Origin: Blastococcus sp. TF02-09
GTDB lineage: Bacteria; Actinomycetota; Actinomycetes; Mycobacteriales; Geodermatophilaceae
Length of the DNA: 64,000 nt
Assembly (NCBI RefSeq): GCF_003319105.1
Contig: NZ_QOHH01000002.1
Span: forward strand, 310,001-374,000
Direction: 5' to 3'
The notes under the pieces were generated by a model. It was not told where the DNA came from, did no database searches, and was given only the letters and a program-made list of their open reading frames with translations. Every line of letters begins with the position of its first letter. The first letter of the stretch is position 1. Shown in pieces: positions 8,070 to 18,636 of the stretch. Made by a program: the position numbers and the translations under genes.

Positions 8070-9661
8070 CGGGTCGCTCCGAGGTCGTCCAGGGTCGCGA
8101 CGACCGCCGGCTCGATGATGTCCAGCAGCAGCTGGGGTTGGACGCCGAGCACGATGATCAGCACCACCAGGGGCGCCACCACCGCGATCTCCCGGACGCT
8201 GAGGTCGTGGAAGCGCACGGCGGTGCGGGCCGGCGCCGTGAGCACCGCGGTGGCACCCGCCCCGTCCGCAGTCCCGCCCGGTGGGGACCCGGCGCCCTCG
8301 GCGGGCGCGACCACGCCCCGGGCGGGGCCGTGCATCGTCCGCTGGTACATCAGCAGGATGTAGAGGGCGGCCAGGATGATGCCGACGGTGGCCAGGATCG
8401 CGTACACCAGGCGCTCCGGGAACGAGCCGAGCAGCACGAGGAACTCGCTGACGAAGCTGTTGGTGCCCGGCAGCGCCAGCGAGGCCAGCCCGGCCACGAG
8501 GAACACCGCGGCGAGCTTCGGCGCCTGCGCGGCCACGCCGCCGTAGTCGCCGATCTGTCGGGAGCCGCCGCGGGCGATGAGCATGCCCACGACGAGGAAC
8601 AGCAGGCCGGTCGCGATGCCGTGGTTGACCATGTAGAGCACCGCACCGGAGGCCGCCTCGGTGGTGAAGGCGAAGATGCCCAGCGCGATGAAGCCGAAGT
8701 GCGAGATCGAGGTGTAGGCGACGAGCCGCTTCATGTCGCTCTGCCCCATCGCCAGCAGCGCCGCGTAGAGGACGCCGACCACGGCCAGGACGAGCACCAG
8801 CGGGGCGAAGGCGCGCGACGCGTCGGGGAACAGCGGCAGGCAGTAGCGCAGGAACCCGAAGGTGCCCACCTTGTCGAGCACGCCGACGAGGAGCACTGCG
8901 CCGCCGATCGGCACCTCCGCAGCGGAGTCGGGCAGCCAGGTGTGCAGCGGGACCAGCGGCGCCTTGATGGCGAAGGCGACGAAGAAGCCCAGGAACAAGA
9001 GCTTCTGCACGCCCGGGTCGATTTCCAGCTGGCGCAGCGCGTCGAACGCGAAGGTGCCCTCCCCCAGCTCGCTGGCGCTCACCACGTACAGGCCGATGAC
9101 CGCGGCGAGCATGACCAGCCCGCCGACCAGGCTGTAGAGGAAGAACTTGACCGCGGCGTACTGCCGGCGCGGCCCCCCGAAGCGGCCGATCAGGAAGTAC
9201 ATCGGGACGAGCATCGCCTCGAAGAAGACGTAGAACAGGAACACGTCGGTGGCGGCGAAGACGCCGACCATCATCGCCTCGAGCAGCAGCAGCCAGGCGA
9301 AGAAGAACCGTACGGGGCGCTCCTCCGGCGTGCCCCCGGGGCCGTCCTCCCAGGACGCGCCGATGACCAGCGGCACCAGCAGGCCGACGAGCAGCAGCAT
9401 CACCAGCGCGATGCCGTCGACGCCGAGGGCGAACTCCACGCCGAAGTCGGGGATCCACGCCACCGACGTCGTCAGCTGGAACCGCTCCCCGCCGGTGTCG
9501 AACGCGACCGCGGCCAGGACGGCGAGCACCAGCACGACCAGGCTGACACCGAGCGACAGCTGCCGCGCGAGCAGCTCGCGGCCCTTCGGCAGCGCCGCGA
9601 CCACCGCAGCGCCCACCGCGGGCACGGCGATCATCGTCACGAGGAACGGGAAGTCACTCAT
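8066..9661 (-). CDS. nuoM: NADH-quinone oxidoreductase subunit M
   Basis: The 531-residue antiporter-like subunit shows FFEAMLVPMYFLIGRFGG, VKFFLYSLVGGLVMLAA, KAPLVPLHTWLPDSAAEVP and GQSDMKRLVAYTSISHFGF, the standard NuoM landmarks. It forms a central proton channel in the membrane arm. A loop near residues 440-465 is rich in Gly/Ala/Pro and is probably a poorly conserved cytoplasmic linker. The gene is 33 nt after nuoL and overlaps nuoN by the ATGA pattern. Confidence 0.97.
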   Translation of the reverse strand: MSDFPFLVTMIAVPAVGAAVVAALPKGRELLARQLSLGVSLVVLVLAVLAAVAFDTGGERFQLTTSVAWIPDFGVEFALGVDGIALVMLLLVGLLVPLVIGASWEDGPGGTPEERPVRFFFAWLLLLEAMMVGVFAATDVFLFYVFFEAMLVPMYFLIGRFGGPRRQYAAVKFFLYSLVGGLVMLAAVIGLYVVSASELGEGTFAFDALRQLEIDPGVQKLLFLGFFVAFAIKAPLVPLHTWLPDSAAEVPIGGAVLLVGVLDKVGTFGFLRYCLPLFPDASRAFAPLVLVLAVVGVLYAALLAMGQSDMKRLVAYTSISHFGFIALGIFAFTTEAASGAVLYMVNHGIATGLLFLVVGMLIARGGSRQIGDYGGVAAQAPKLAAVFLVAGLASLALPGTNSFVSEFLVLLGSFPERLVYAILATVGIILAALYILLMYQRTMHGPARGVVAPAEGAGSPPGGTADGAGATAVLTAPARTAVRFHDLSVREIAVVAPLVVLIIVLGVQPQLLLDIIEPAVVATLDDLGATR

Positions 9662-9694
9662 GCTCGGGCTCTCCGTTCATCGACAGGCTTGCGC

Positions 9695-11602
9695 TCATCC
9701 CGACGTCACCGCCAGCAGCGCCCCGGCCACCAGCACGGCGCCGCCGAGCATGCCGAGGGCGTAGGTGCGCACGAACCCGGTCTGCGTGCGGCCCAGCCGC
9801 GACGACGAGCCGCCGAGCCCGGCGGCCAGGCCGTTGACCGCGCCGTCCACCCCGCGGTTGTCCACCCAGACCAGGGCGCGGGTCAGCCACTGGCCCGGGC
9901 GCATGAACAGCGACTCGTTGATCGTGTCGGCGTAGAGCGCGTTGCGGGCGGCGCGGGTCACCGGCGAGACCCGCACGGGTGCGGTGACCGGCACCTCGCG
10001 GCGCCCGACGAACAGCCACGCGGCCAGGACACCCAGGGCCATGATCACCGTGAGCGCGATGCCGATGATGAACGGCTCGATCACGTGCTCGGCCTCCTCG
10101 GGCTCGCCGAACACCGGCTCCAGCCAGTCCGACAGCGGGAAGACCGCCACCAGCAGCGCTCCGGAGAACACCGAGCCGACGGCGAGCGCGACCATCGGCA
10201 CCGTCATGACCGGTGGCGCCTCGTGCGGGTGCACGCCGTCCTCCCACCGGGGCCGGCCGAAGAAGGTCATGAGCATGAGCCGGGTCATGTAGAAGGCGGT
10301 CAGCCCGGCGGCGAGGACGGCGACGCCCCCGGTGGTCCATCCCAGCCAGTCGTCCCGGTCGAGCGTCGCCTCGATGATCGCGTCCTTGGTGAAGAACCCC
10401 GACAGGAACGGGAACCCGATCAGGGCGAGGTAGCCCAGGCCGAAGGTGCCGAAGGTGATCGGCAGCTTGTTCCAGAGGCCGCCGAACCGGCGCATGTCCA
10501 CCTGGTCGTGCATCGCGTGCATGACCGAGCCGGCGCCCAGGAACAGCCCGGCCTTGAAGAAGCCGTGCGCCAGCAGGTGGGCGAGCGCGGCGACGTAGCC
10601 GGCCGGTCCGAGCCCGACGGCCAGGAACATGTAGCCGATCTGGCTGACCGTGGAGTAGGCCAGCACCTTCTTGATGTCGTCGAAGGCGCAGCCCGCGATG
10701 GCCCCGATCAGCAGCGTGAGCGCACCGACGGCCATGACCACGGTCCGGGCCGTCTCGCTGAGGTCGTAGATGGGCGCGGAGCGGGCGATGAGGTAGACGC
10801 CCGCGGTGACCATCGTGGCGGCGTGAATCAGCGCCGAGACCGGGGTGGGGCCCTCCATGGCGTCGGGCAACCAGGCCTGCAGTGGGAACTGGCCCGACTT
10901 TCCGCACGCCCCGAGCAGCAGCAGGAGACCCAGCGCGGTGACCGTGCCGCCGGCCAGGGTGCCGACGGCGCCGAAGACGCCCTCGTAAGACGTCGTCCCC
11001 AGCTGGGCGAACATCACGAAGATCGCCAGGGCCAGGCCGACGTCGCCGACCCGGTTCATGATGAAGGCCTTCTTGGCCGCCGTCGCGGCGCCCGGGCGGG
11101 TGTACCAGAAGGCGATGAGCAGGTAGGACGCCAGACCGACGCCCTCCCAGCCCACGTAGAGCGCGACGTAGCTGTTGCCGAGGACCAGCAGCAGCATCGC
11201 GGCGACGAAGAGGTTGAGGTAGGCGAAGAAGCGACGGCGGGCGGGGTCGTGCGCCATGTAGCCGATCGAGTAGACGTGGATCAGCGCGCCGACACCGGTG
11301 ATCAGCAGCACGAAGACCGCCGACAGCGGGTCGTAGAGCAGGCCGGCCCGCACGTCGAGCTCACCGGTCGAGATGAAGGTGAACAGGTCGACGTCCACCG
11401 ACCGGCCCTCGACGTCGGCCAGGCGGACGGTGCACAGCACCGCCAGCAGGAACGCCGCCACGACGGTCCCGGTCCCGAGCAGGTGACCCCACCGGTCGGT
11501 GCGCCGGCCGCCCAGCAGCAGCACCGCCGCACCCGCCAGGGGCAGCGCGATCAGCAGCCAGGACGTCGCCAGCAGGCCCTCGGCGGGCAGTACCTCAGCC
11601 AT
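9695..11602 (-). CDS. nuoL: NADH-quinone oxidoreductase subunit L
   Basis: The 635-residue protein is the distal antiporter-like subunit with the long lateral helix. Landmarks include LLITGVGALIHVYSIGYMAHD, YVALYVGWEGVGLASYLLI, ACGKSGQFPLQAWLPDAMEG, TPVSALIHAATMVTAG and FDDIKKVLAYSTVSQIGYM. The C-terminal part after about residue 500 lies where the traversing helix is expected. The ATG at 11600-11602 follows nuoK by 13 nt. Length is normal for the family. Confidence 0.97.
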   Translation of the reverse strand: MAEVLPAEGLLATSWLLIALPLAGAAVLLLGGRRTDRWGHLLGTGTVVAAFLLAVLCTVRLADVEGRSVDVDLFTFISTGELDVRAGLLYDPLSAVFVLLITGVGALIHVYSIGYMAHDPARRRFFAYLNLFVAAMLLLVLGNSYVALYVGWEGVGLASYLLIAFWYTRPGAATAAKKAFIMNRVGDVGLALAIFVMFAQLGTTSYEGVFGAVGTLAGGTVTALGLLLLLGACGKSGQFPLQAWLPDAMEGPTPVSALIHAATMVTAGVYLIARSAPIYDLSETARTVVMAVGALTLLIGAIAGCAFDDIKKVLAYSTVSQIGYMFLAVGLGPAGYVAALAHLLAHGFFKAGLFLGAGSVMHAMHDQVDMRRFGGLWNKLPITFGTFGLGYLALIGFPFLSGFFTKDAIIEATLDRDDWLGWTTGGVAVLAAGLTAFYMTRLMLMTFFGRPRWEDGVHPHEAPPVMTVPMVALAVGSVFSGALLVAVFPLSDWLEPVFGEPEEAEHVIEPFIIGIALTVIMALGVLAAWLFVGRREVPVTAPVRVSPVTRAARNALYADTINESLFMRPGQWLTRALVWVDNRGVDGAVNGLAAGLGGSSSRLGRTQTGFVRTYALGMLGGAVLVAGALLAVTSG

Positions 11603-11615
11603 TCCCCGGTCCCCG

Positions 11616-11915
11616 TCAGTACTTCAGCAGGTTGGCGTCGTCGACCGAGGCGGACCGACGGGTCCGGTAGATCGACATGATGATGGCGAGGCCGACGACC
11701 ACCTCGGCCGCCGCGACCACCATGACGAAGAAGGCCATGATCTGGCCGTCGACCGTGCCGGTGGCGCGCGCGAAGGTGACCAGCGTGAGGTTCACCGAGT
11801 TGAGCATCAGCTCGATGCACATGAACACGACGATCGCGTTGCGGCGGACCAGCACGCCGACGGCGCCGATGGTGAACAGGATCGCGGCCAGCACCAGGTA
11901 GTACGTGAGCGTCAC
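11616..11915 (-). CDS. nuoK: NADH-quinone oxidoreductase subunit K
   Basis: The 99-residue, three-helix subunit reads [20 protein letters not shown], then [20 protein letters not shown]. The two buried glutamates (in CIELMLN and AAAEVVVGL) belong to the E-channel between the quinone site and the antiporter subunits. The GTG start at 11913-11915 overlaps the nuoJ stop (GTGA). Length is exactly typical. Confidence 0.97.
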   Translation of the reverse strand: MTLTYYLVLAAILFTIGAVGVLVRRNAIVVFMCIELMLNSVNLTLVTFARATGTVDGQIMAFFVMVVAAAEVVVGLAIIMSIYRTRRSASVDDANLLKY

Positions 11916-12724
11916 CGAGCACCGTCCGGGCCGTCGAGGGGGGCGGGGTCGAGGGTGCCGAGCGCGTCGTCCGGCGAGCCCAGCTGCTCGCGCCCGGTGG
12001 GCCGCGGCATCTGCTCGGCCACCTGTGGCTCGATCCCCGTCGCCTGGCTGTCCGGCGCGGTGCGGCCGTCCGGGAGCAGCGCCGGCGCGGCGACCGAGTT
12101 GGCCCGCGCGTAGACGCCGGGGCCGGGCAGCGTCTGCGGCCGCTCGGTGAGGAACCGGGCGCGGGACAGCTCCTTCTGCGTCCGCCGGCTGCCGGGCTCG
12201 CGCTCGATGTGCGCGAGCACCATCGCGCCGAGCGCGGCGGTGATCAGCAGCGCGCTGGTGACCTCGAACGCGAGCAGGTAGTCGGTGAACAGCGACTCGG
12301 CGATCGCCGGGATGTTGCCCTCGGGCTGGGCGTCGGCCAGGCCCACCCCGAGGAGTCCCTCGGTCGCCCGGGCGATGCCCGCGCCGACGAGACCGGCGAA
12401 GCCGAGCCCCAGCACGCCGGCGGCGACCCGCTGCCCGCGCAGCGTCTCGACGACGGAGTCCGAGGAGTCCCGGCCGACCATCATCAGCACGAACAGGAAG
12501 AGGATCATGATCGCGCCGGTGTAGACGATGATCTGCACCGCGCCGAGGAACGGCGCCTCCTGGATCACGTAGAAGACGCCCAGCGAGAGCATGGTCGTGA
12601 CCAGCCACATCGCCGAGTGGACGGCGTTGCGGCTGAACACCATGCCCAGGGCGCCGGCCAGCGCGACCGGTCCGAGGACCCAGAAGGCGACCGTCTCGCC
12701 CCCGCCGATGACGATCTCGTTCAC
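11912..12724 (-). CDS. nuoJ: NADH-quinone oxidoreductase subunit J
   Basis: The 270-residue protein carries five helices with [40 protein letters not shown] and [14 protein letters not shown], including the pi-bulge helix that gates coupling in complex I. After about residue 165 it continues as a soluble tail rich in Pro, Ala and Gln with no membrane segment, longer than in E. coli but usual in actinobacteria. The GTG start at 12722-12724 overlaps the nuoI stop. Confidence 0.96.
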   Translation of the reverse strand: MNEIVIGGGETVAFWVLGPVALAGALGMVFSRNAVHSAMWLVTTMLSLGVFYVIQEAPFLGAVQIIVYTGAIMILFLFVLMMVGRDSSDSVVETLRGQRVAAGVLGLGFAGLVGAGIARATEGLLGVGLADAQPEGNIPAIAESLFTDYLLAFEVTSALLITAALGAMVLAHIEREPGSRRTQKELSRARFLTERPQTLPGPGVYARANSVAAPALLPDGRTAPDSQATGIEPQVAEQMPRPTGREQLGSPDDALGTLDPAPLDGPDGAR

Positions 12725-13365
12725 GCGCCCGCTCCCGAGGCCGTGGCTCCGGCGGACGGCGCCGTCCCGTCGACCACCCCGCCGGGCGCCCGCAGGTAGT
12801 AGTCCTTCTCGTCGTCGCCCAGGCGCATGGGGTGCGGCGGCTGCTCCATGCCGGGCAGCAGCGGCGCCATGAGCTGCTCCTTGGTGTAGATCAGGTCCTG
12901 GCGGTTGTCGTCGGCGAGCTCGAAGTCGTTGCTCATCGTCAGCGAGCGGGTGGGGCAGGCCTCGATGCACAGCCCGCAGAAGATGCAGCGCAGGTAGTTG
13001 ATCTGGTACACCGCGCCGTACCGCTCACCCGGCGAGTACCGGGCCTCCTCGGTGTTGTCGCCGCCCTCGACGTAGATCGCGTCGGCGGGGCAGGCCCAGG
13101 CGCACAGCTCGCAGCCGACGCACTTCTCCAGGCCGTCCGGGTGCCGGTTGAGCACGTGCCGGCCGTGGTAGCGCGGCTTGGTCACCTTGGGCTCGAACGG
13201 GTACTGCTCGGTGGTCACCTTGCGGAAGATCTGCGCGAAGGTGACCCCGAAGCCCTGGAGCGGAGCCGGCACCAGGCTGTCGCGGACGGTCGGCCGGGCG
13301 ACGTGGTCGGTGGAGGGACGGGCCACCTCGCTCCCGTTCCGGTTCGCGGGGGTGCGGTCAGGCAT
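12721..13365 (-). CDS. nuoI: NADH-quinone oxidoreductase subunit I (2 x [4Fe-4S])
   Basis: The 214-residue ferredoxin-like subunit holds two tetranuclear cluster motifs, [12 protein letters not shown] and [12 protein letters not shown], corresponding to clusters N6a and N6b. These pass electrons from NuoG toward NuoB. The ATG at 13363-13365 lies 8 nt inside the end of nuoH. An N-terminal segment of about 35 residues and a C-terminal Gly/Ala tail extend the core. Confidence 0.97.
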   Translation of the reverse strand: MPDRTPANRNGSEVARPSTDHVARPTVRDSLVPAPLQGFGVTFAQIFRKVTTEQYPFEPKVTKPRYHGRHVLNRHPDGLEKCVGCELCAWACPADAIYVEGGDNTEEARYSPGERYGAVYQINYLRCIFCGLCIEACPTRSLTMSNDFELADDNRQDLIYTKEQLMAPLLPGMEQPPHPMRLGDDEKDYYLRAPGGVVDGTAPSAGATASGAGA

Positions 13366-14830
13366 CGCTGCTGTCCTCCTCGACGGTCGTGGTGCCGCGC
13401 CGGCCGCTGGCGACGACCGCGCCGCCCTCCCCACCGGCGGGCTCGCGGCGCAGCCGCGGCGACGGCGGCACGACCAGGTCCATCGGCGGGATGGGGAACC
13501 CGCCCTCGGCGCGGGTGGGGCCGCCGGTGGGACGGCGCGAGGGGCCGACGGGGGGCAGGACCTCGGCCCCGGGGTCGACGGCGTGCACCTCACCGGCCGC
13601 GGCGTCGGCCGCCATCAGCCGGGTGTCGCGGTGCGTGGCCCGGCTGGCCACCAGCAGCCCGGCGAGCACCAGCAGCGCGACCGGGACGCCGACGTACAGC
13701 GCCACGGCTCCGGTGGAGAGGTCGGTCTCGCGGGAGACCGTGCGCATCGTCGCGACCACGAGGATCCAGAGCAGCGCGGTCGGGACGAGCACCTTCCAGC
13801 CGAAGCTCATGAACTGGTCGTAGCGCAGCCGGGGCAGCGTGCCGCGCAGCCAGATGAAGACGAACAGGGCGGCGACGACCTTCAGGAAGAACCAGAGCAT
13901 CGGCCACCAGCCGGAGTTGGCGCCGTCCCAGATCGACAGCGGCCACGGCGCCCGCCACCCGCCGAGGAACAGCGTCGCGGCCAGGGCCGAGACGGTGACC
14001 ATGTTGATGTACTCGGCCAGGAAGAACAGCGCGAACTTCAGCGACGAGTACTCGGTGTGGAAGCCGCCGACGAGCTCGCTCTCGGCCTCGGGGAGGTCGA
14101 AGGGCGCGCGGTTGGTCTCGCCCACCACCGCGATCGCGTAGATGACGAAGGAGACCGGCAGCAGCACGGCGAACCAGCTGGGGCCGGTGAACTCCCAGCC
14201 GAAGAAGGAGACCTCGTTGCCGTCGGCCTGCGCGGCGACGATCTCCGACGTCGACATCGAGCCGGCGTAGAGGAACACCGCGACGATCGACAGCCCCATC
14301 GCGATCTCGTAGCTGACCATCTGGGCGGCGCTGCGCAGCGAGCCGAGCAGCGGGTAGGCCGAGCCGGAGGCCCAGCCGCCCAGGACGATGCCGTAGATGC
14401 CCATCGCCGAGCAGGCGAGGACGACCAGCACGCCGATGGGGGCGTCGGTCAGCTGCAGCGGGGTGCGCTCGCCGAAGATGCTGACGGTCGGCCCCATCGG
14501 GATGACCGAGAAGGCGAGGAACGCCGGGACCGTCGCCAGCACCGGGGCGAGGAAGTAGACCGGCTTGTCGGCCAGCGCCGGCATGATGTCTTCCTTGAAC
14601 GCCAGCTTGAGCCCGTCGGCGAGGCTCTGCAGGTAGCCGCGCGGGCCGACCCGGTTCGGGCCGATCCGCTGCTGCATGCGGGCGACGACCTTGCGCTCGA
14701 AGACGATCGCGAACAGCGTCATGAGCACGAGGACCACGAAGACGCCGAGCACCTTGATCAGCACGATCCACCAGACGTCGTTGCCGAAGTCCTCGAGGGT
14801 GGGCTGCTCGGGGCTGGCCAGCGGCATCAT
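13358..14830 (-). CDS. nuoH: NADH-quinone oxidoreductase subunit H
   Basis: The 490-residue protein forms the quinone chamber at the arm junction. Hallmarks are [71 protein letters not shown] and [16 protein letters not shown]. The core ends near residue 400. About 90 further residues are Pro/Gly/Arg-rich and probably disordered in the cytoplasm, longer than the E. coli subunit. The ATG overlaps the nuoG stop; a second ATG immediately follows. Confidence 0.97.
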   Translation of the reverse strand: MMPLASPEQPTLEDFGNDVWWIVLIKVLGVFVVLVLMTLFAIVFERKVVARMQQRIGPNRVGPRGYLQSLADGLKLAFKEDIMPALADKPVYFLAPVLATVPAFLAFSVIPMGPTVSIFGERTPLQLTDAPIGVLVVLACSAMGIYGIVLGGWASGSAYPLLGSLRSAAQMVSYEIAMGLSIVAVFLYAGSMSTSEIVAAQADGNEVSFFGWEFTGPSWFAVLLPVSFVIYAIAVVGETNRAPFDLPEAESELVGGFHTEYSSLKFALFFLAEYINMVTVSALAATLFLGGWRAPWPLSIWDGANSGWWPMLWFFLKVVAALFVFIWLRGTLPRLRYDQFMSFGWKVLVPTALLWILVVATMRTVSRETDLSTGAVALYVGVPVALLVLAGLLVASRATHRDTRLMAADAAAGEVHAVDPGAEVLPPVGPSRRPTGGPTRAEGGFPIPPMDLVVPPSPRLRREPAGGEGGAVVASGRRGTTTVEEDSSDA

Positions 14831-17310
14831 GCGGCACCTCCGGCCGGGCCGAGGGCGGGCGCCGACGCCGTGAGCCGCACGACGGCGCCCGGCCCGGCGC
14901 CGAGGTCGGTGCGCACCTGGCTGCCCGCGGAGCGCATCGGCAGCCAGACCACGTGGTCGGGCATGGGGGTGACGAGCAGCGGCAGGGTCACCGAGCCGGC
15001 GGGCCCGGTCACGGTCACCGGATCGCCGTCGACGGCGCCCAGCCGGGCGGCGGCCTCCGCGGCCAGCCGGACGACGGCGCGGCGGGCGGTGCCGGAGAGC
15101 TCGGGCTCGTCGCGCTGGAGCGTGCCGGCGTCGAGCAGCTGCCGCCAGGAGGCCAGCAGCGCCTCGTCCGCGCGCATCGACGGCGCCCCGACGGCGTGGA
15201 CGTCCGGGCCGGCGACCCCGGCCGACCGGGCGGTGCCCAGCGCGGCGAGCTCCGCGCGGGCGGCCTCGGGGGTGGGGAGCCGCAGGTCGACGTCCATGGA
15301 GTCGGCCAGGCCGTGCAGCACGCGGGCGTCGCTCAGCCGGCCGGTGTCGTGCAGCGTGGCGTCGAAGGACCGGACCCGGCCCTCCCAGTCGAGGTAGCTA
15401 CCCGGCTTCTCCGAGGCGGCGGCCACCGGGAGGACGACGTCGGCCCACTCCGTGACCGCCGTCGGGAACATCTCCAGGCTGACGACGAAGCGCGCCTCCG
15501 CCAGGGCGTTCCCGGCGAGCACGGGGTCGGGCAGGTCGGCCGGGTCGACGCCGCCGACGAGCAGCCCGGCCAGCCGGCGGTCCCGCACGGCGGTGAGGAT
15601 GCCGGTGGTGTCGCGACCGGGCGCGGCCGGCACCTCGGCACCCCACAGGGCGCCGACGTCGGCGCGCGCCGCGGCGTCGTCCACGCTGCGGCCGCCGGGT
15701 AGCAGGGCGGGCAGCGCGCCGGCCTCGACGGCGCCGCGCTCCCCGGCGCGACGGGGCACCCAGGCGATGCGGGCGCCGGTGGCCTGCGCCAGCTGCACGA
15801 GGGCGGTGAACGCGCCGGGCACCTCGGCCAGCCGCTCCCCCGCGAGGACGACGGCGCCGGGCTGCCGCAGCGCGGCGACGGCGGGGCCGCCCCAGGTGCC
15901 CAGCGCCAGGGCCTCCAGCGACCGGGCCTCCGCGCCGGGCAGCGTGGTGAGCACGGTGGCCTGCAGCTTCTGCGCGGCCCGCGTCGGGAACGGGGCGAGG
16001 TCGAAGACCTGGGCCTGCTTCCTGCGCACCGCCGTGCGCAGCCGCAGGAAGACGATCGGCGACTCCTCCTCGGGCTCGAGGCCCGCCAGGAGGACGACCG
16101 GCGCGGCGCCCAGCTCGGCGTAGGTGACCCCGCCGCGGCCGGGACCGGTGCCCGCGACCGCGGTGGAGAGGAACGCCAGCTCCTCGGCGGAGTGCGCGCG
16201 GGCGCGGGCGTCGACGTCGTTCGTGCCCAGCGCAAGGCGGGCGAACTTCGCGTAGGCGTAGGCGTCCTCGACGGTCAACCGGCCGCCGGGCAGCACCCCG
16301 ACCCCGCCCGCCTCGCGCGCCGCGGCCAGGCCGGCGGCCGCCGCGGCCCACGCCTCGGGCCAGGACGCCGGCTGCAGCATGCCGTCCGCGTCCCGGACCA
16401 GCGGCGTGGTCAGCCGCTCGTTGGAGGTGACGTAGCGGAACGCGTAGCGGCCCTTGTCGCAGGTCCACTCCTCGTTGACCGCGGGGTCCTCGCCGGCCTG
16501 GCGGCGGGTGACCTTGCCGCGCCGGAAGTCGGTGCGCATCGCGCAGCCCGAGGCGCAGTGCTCGCAGACGCTGGCCTCGCTGCGCAGGTCGAAGGGCCGG
16601 GCGCGGAACCGGTACTGGGTGCTGGTGAGCGCCCCGACCGGGCAGATCTGGGTGGTGTTGCCGGAGAAGTAGGACTCGAACGGCTCGTCCTCGTTGATCG
16701 CCACCTGCTCCAGCGCCCCGCGCTCGAACAGCTCGATGAACGGGTCGCCGGCCACCTGCTGGGAGAAGCGGGTGCAGCGGGCGCAGAGCACGCAGCGCTC
16801 GCGGTCGAGCAGGATCTCGGTGCTGATCGCCAGCGGCTTGGGGTAGGTGCGCTTCTCGTCGACGAACCGGCTCTCGGTGCGGCCGTGGCCCATCGCCTGG
16901 TTCTGCAGCGGGCACTCGCCGCCCTTGTCGCAGGTCGGGCAGTCCAGCGGGTGGTTGATCAGCAGCAGCTCCATCGTGCCCTGCTGCGCCTTGTCGGCCA
17001 CCGGGCTGGACAGCTGGGTGCGCACCGCCATGCCCTCGGTGACCGGCATGGTGCAGGAGGCCACGGGCTTGCGCTGGCCTTCCACCTCGACCAGGCACTG
17101 CCGGCAGGCGCCGACGGGCTCCAGCAGCGGGTGGTCGCAGAACCGCGGGATGAAGACGCCGACCTGCTCGGCGGCCCGGATGATCAGGGTGTCCTTGGGC
17201 ACCGCGACCTCGAAGCCGTCGATGGTGCAGTGGACGGCGTCCGGTGGGGTGTGCGGCCCGGGCGTGCCCGGCGGGACCGCGGGCGCCGGGCCGGGGGTCG
17301 TCAGCGTCAT
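14827..17310 (-). CDS. nuoG: NADH-quinone oxidoreductase subunit G
   Basis: The 827-residue protein has an N-terminal [2Fe-2S] ferredoxin domain ([21 protein letters not shown]), a His-Cys [4Fe-4S] motif ([17 protein letters not shown]), the [11 protein letters not shown] cluster and a molybdopterin-oxidoreductase-like domain opening with [13 protein letters not shown], a possible N7 site. It relays electrons from NuoF/E toward NuoI. The start is the ATG at 17308-17310, overlapping the nuoF stop. The longer upstream frame is antisense or shadow sequence within nuoF. Confidence 0.97.
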   Translation of the reverse strand: MTLTTPGPAPAVPPGTPGPHTPPDAVHCTIDGFEVAVPKDTLIIRAAEQVGVFIPRFCDHPLLEPVGACRQCLVEVEGQRKPVASCTMPVTEGMAVRTQLSSPVADKAQQGTMELLLINHPLDCPTCDKGGECPLQNQAMGHGRTESRFVDEKRTYPKPLAISTEILLDRERCVLCARCTRFSQQVAGDPFIELFERGALEQVAINEDEPFESYFSGNTTQICPVGALTSTQYRFRARPFDLRSEASVCEHCASGCAMRTDFRRGKVTRRQAGEDPAVNEEWTCDKGRYAFRYVTSNERLTTPLVRDADGMLQPASWPEAWAAAAAGLAAAREAGGVGVLPGGRLTVEDAYAYAKFARLALGTNDVDARARAHSAEELAFLSTAVAGTGPGRGGVTYAELGAAPVVLLAGLEPEEESPIVFLRLRTAVRRKQAQVFDLAPFPTRAAQKLQATVLTTLPGAEARSLEALALGTWGGPAVAALRQPGAVVLAGERLAEVPGAFTALVQLAQATGARIAWVPRRAGERGAVEAGALPALLPGGRSVDDAAARADVGALWGAEVPAAPGRDTTGILTAVRDRRLAGLLVGGVDPADLPDPVLAGNALAEARFVVSLEMFPTAVTEWADVVLPVAAASEKPGSYLDWEGRVRSFDATLHDTGRLSDARVLHGLADSMDVDLRLPTPEAARAELAALGTARSAGVAGPDVHAVGAPSMRADEALLASWRQLLDAGTLQRDEPELSGTARRAVVRLAAEAAARLGAVDGDPVTVTGPAGSVTLPLLVTPMPDHVVWLPMRSAGSQVRTDLGAGPGAVVRLTASAPALGPAGGAA

Positions 17311-18635
17311 GAAGCCACTCCGACGGGCTCGATGCGGAGCGACCGGCCCAGCCGGGCCTGCTCCTCCGGGGGCAGCAGGGCGACGTAGTCGTCCTTGAAG
17401 TACTTCAGCGAGCTGGAGATGCAGCTGGTGGCGCCGTCGCCGAGCGCGCAGAACGAGCGGCCCAGGATGTTGTCGCAGGTGTCCACCAGCAGGTCGAGGT
17501 CCTGGGCGGTGCCGCGGCCGTGCGCGATCCGGTCGAGGATCTGCACCAGCCAGTAGGTGCCCTCGCGGCAGGGCGTGCACTTGCCGCAGCTCTCGTGCGC
17601 GTAGAACTCGGTGAACCGCAGGGTGGCCTCGACGATCGAGTCGGTCTCGTCGAAGACCATGAGCGCCGTCGTGCCGAGCATCGAGCCCGCCGCGGCGACC
17701 GAGTCGAAGTCCAGCGGGACGTCGAGGTGCTCCGCGGTGAAGTACGGCGTCGAGGAGCCACCCGGCGTCCAGAACTTGAGCTCGTGGCCGGGTCGCACGC
17801 CACCGGCCATCTCCAGCAGCTCGCGCATCGTCGTCCCCATGGGGGCCTCGTACTGCCCGGGGCGGACGACGCGGCCCGACAGCGAGTAGATCTTCGGGCC
17901 GGGTGACTTCTCCGGGCCGAAGGCCTTGAACCACTCCGCGCCGCCGCGGACGACGAACGGCACGCTGGCCAGCGTCTCGACGTTGTTGATCACCGTCGGG
18001 GCGCCGTAGAGGCCGGCGACCGCGGGGAACGGCGGCTTGAGCCGGGGCTGGCCCCGGTAGCCCTCGAGCGAGTCGAGCAGCGCGGTCTCCTCGCCGCAGA
18101 TGTAGGCACCCGCGCCGGCGTGCACGACCAGCTCGAGGTCGTAGCCCGAGCCCAGGATGTCGGTGCCGAGGTAGCCGGCCGCGTAGGCCTCCTCGACCGC
18201 GGCGACGAGCCGTCGGTGGGCGTGCACGGCCTCGCCGCGGACGTAGATGACGGCGAACTGCGACCGGATCGCGTACGCGGAGATGATCACGCCCTCCACC
18301 AGTGAGTGCGGGTCGGCCATCATCAGCGGCAGGTCCTTGCAGGTACCCGGCTCGCCCTCGTCGGCGTTGACCACCAGGTACTTGGGCATGGCCGCCGGCC
18401 CGGTCGGGGTCTCCCCCGGCGTGGGCTGCGGGATGAAGCTCCACTTCATGCCGGTCGGGAAGCCGGCGCCGCCGCGACCGCGCAGCCCGGAGTCCTTGAC
18501 CAGGGAGACCAGCTCGTCGGGCTGCATGGACAGCGCGGTGCGCAGGGCGGCGTAGCCCTCCATCGACTCGTAGGTCGAGAGCCGCCAGGACCGGTCGGCG
18601 CCCCAGCGCGTGGTGAGGACGGGGGTCAGCGGCAT
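17307..18635 (-). CDS. nuoF: NADH-quinone oxidoreductase subunit F (NADH/FMN binding)
   Basis: The 442-residue subunit binds NADH and FMN and carries cluster N3. [18 protein letters not shown] and [14 protein letters not shown] form the FMN/NADH site, and [12 protein letters not shown] plus a later Cys (DTCDNILG) ligate the [4Fe-4S] cluster. It is the entry point for electrons and the subunit through which NADH supply meets the chain. The ATG at 18633-18635 follows the nuoE stop by 1 nt. A longer frame to 18800 is the reading of the nuoE tail and is not used. Confidence 0.97.
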   Translation of the reverse strand: MPLTPVLTTRWGADRSWRLSTYESMEGYAALRTALSMQPDELVSLVKDSGLRGRGGAGFPTGMKWSFIPQPTPGETPTGPAAMPKYLVVNADEGEPGTCKDLPLMMADPHSLVEGVIISAYAIRSQFAVIYVRGEAVHAHRRLVAAVEEAYAAGYLGTDILGSGYDLELVVHAGAGAYICGEETALLDSLEGYRGQPRLKPPFPAVAGLYGAPTVINNVETLASVPFVVRGGAEWFKAFGPEKSPGPKIYSLSGRVVRPGQYEAPMGTTMRELLEMAGGVRPGHELKFWTPGGSSTPYFTAEHLDVPLDFDSVAAAGSMLGTTALMVFDETDSIVEATLRFTEFYAHESCGKCTPCREGTYWLVQILDRIAHGRGTAQDLDLLVDTCDNILGRSFCALGDGATSCISSSLKYFKDDYVALLPPEEQARLGRSLRIEPVGVAS

Positions 18636-18636
18636 G

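Noticed and set aside
6510-9458. A 982-codon minus-strand frame beginning inside nuoM
   Set aside because: The first part is an out-of-frame reading of nuoM (Arg/Gly/Pro-rich). Only the part from the ATG at 8069 is NuoN.
8030-11680. A plus-strand frame of about 1,200 codons opposite nuoL and nuoM
   Set aside because: Its Gln/His/Asp/Arg/Gly composition is the usual antisense shadow of high-GC membrane-protein genes. No domain is visible and nuoL/nuoM are certain.
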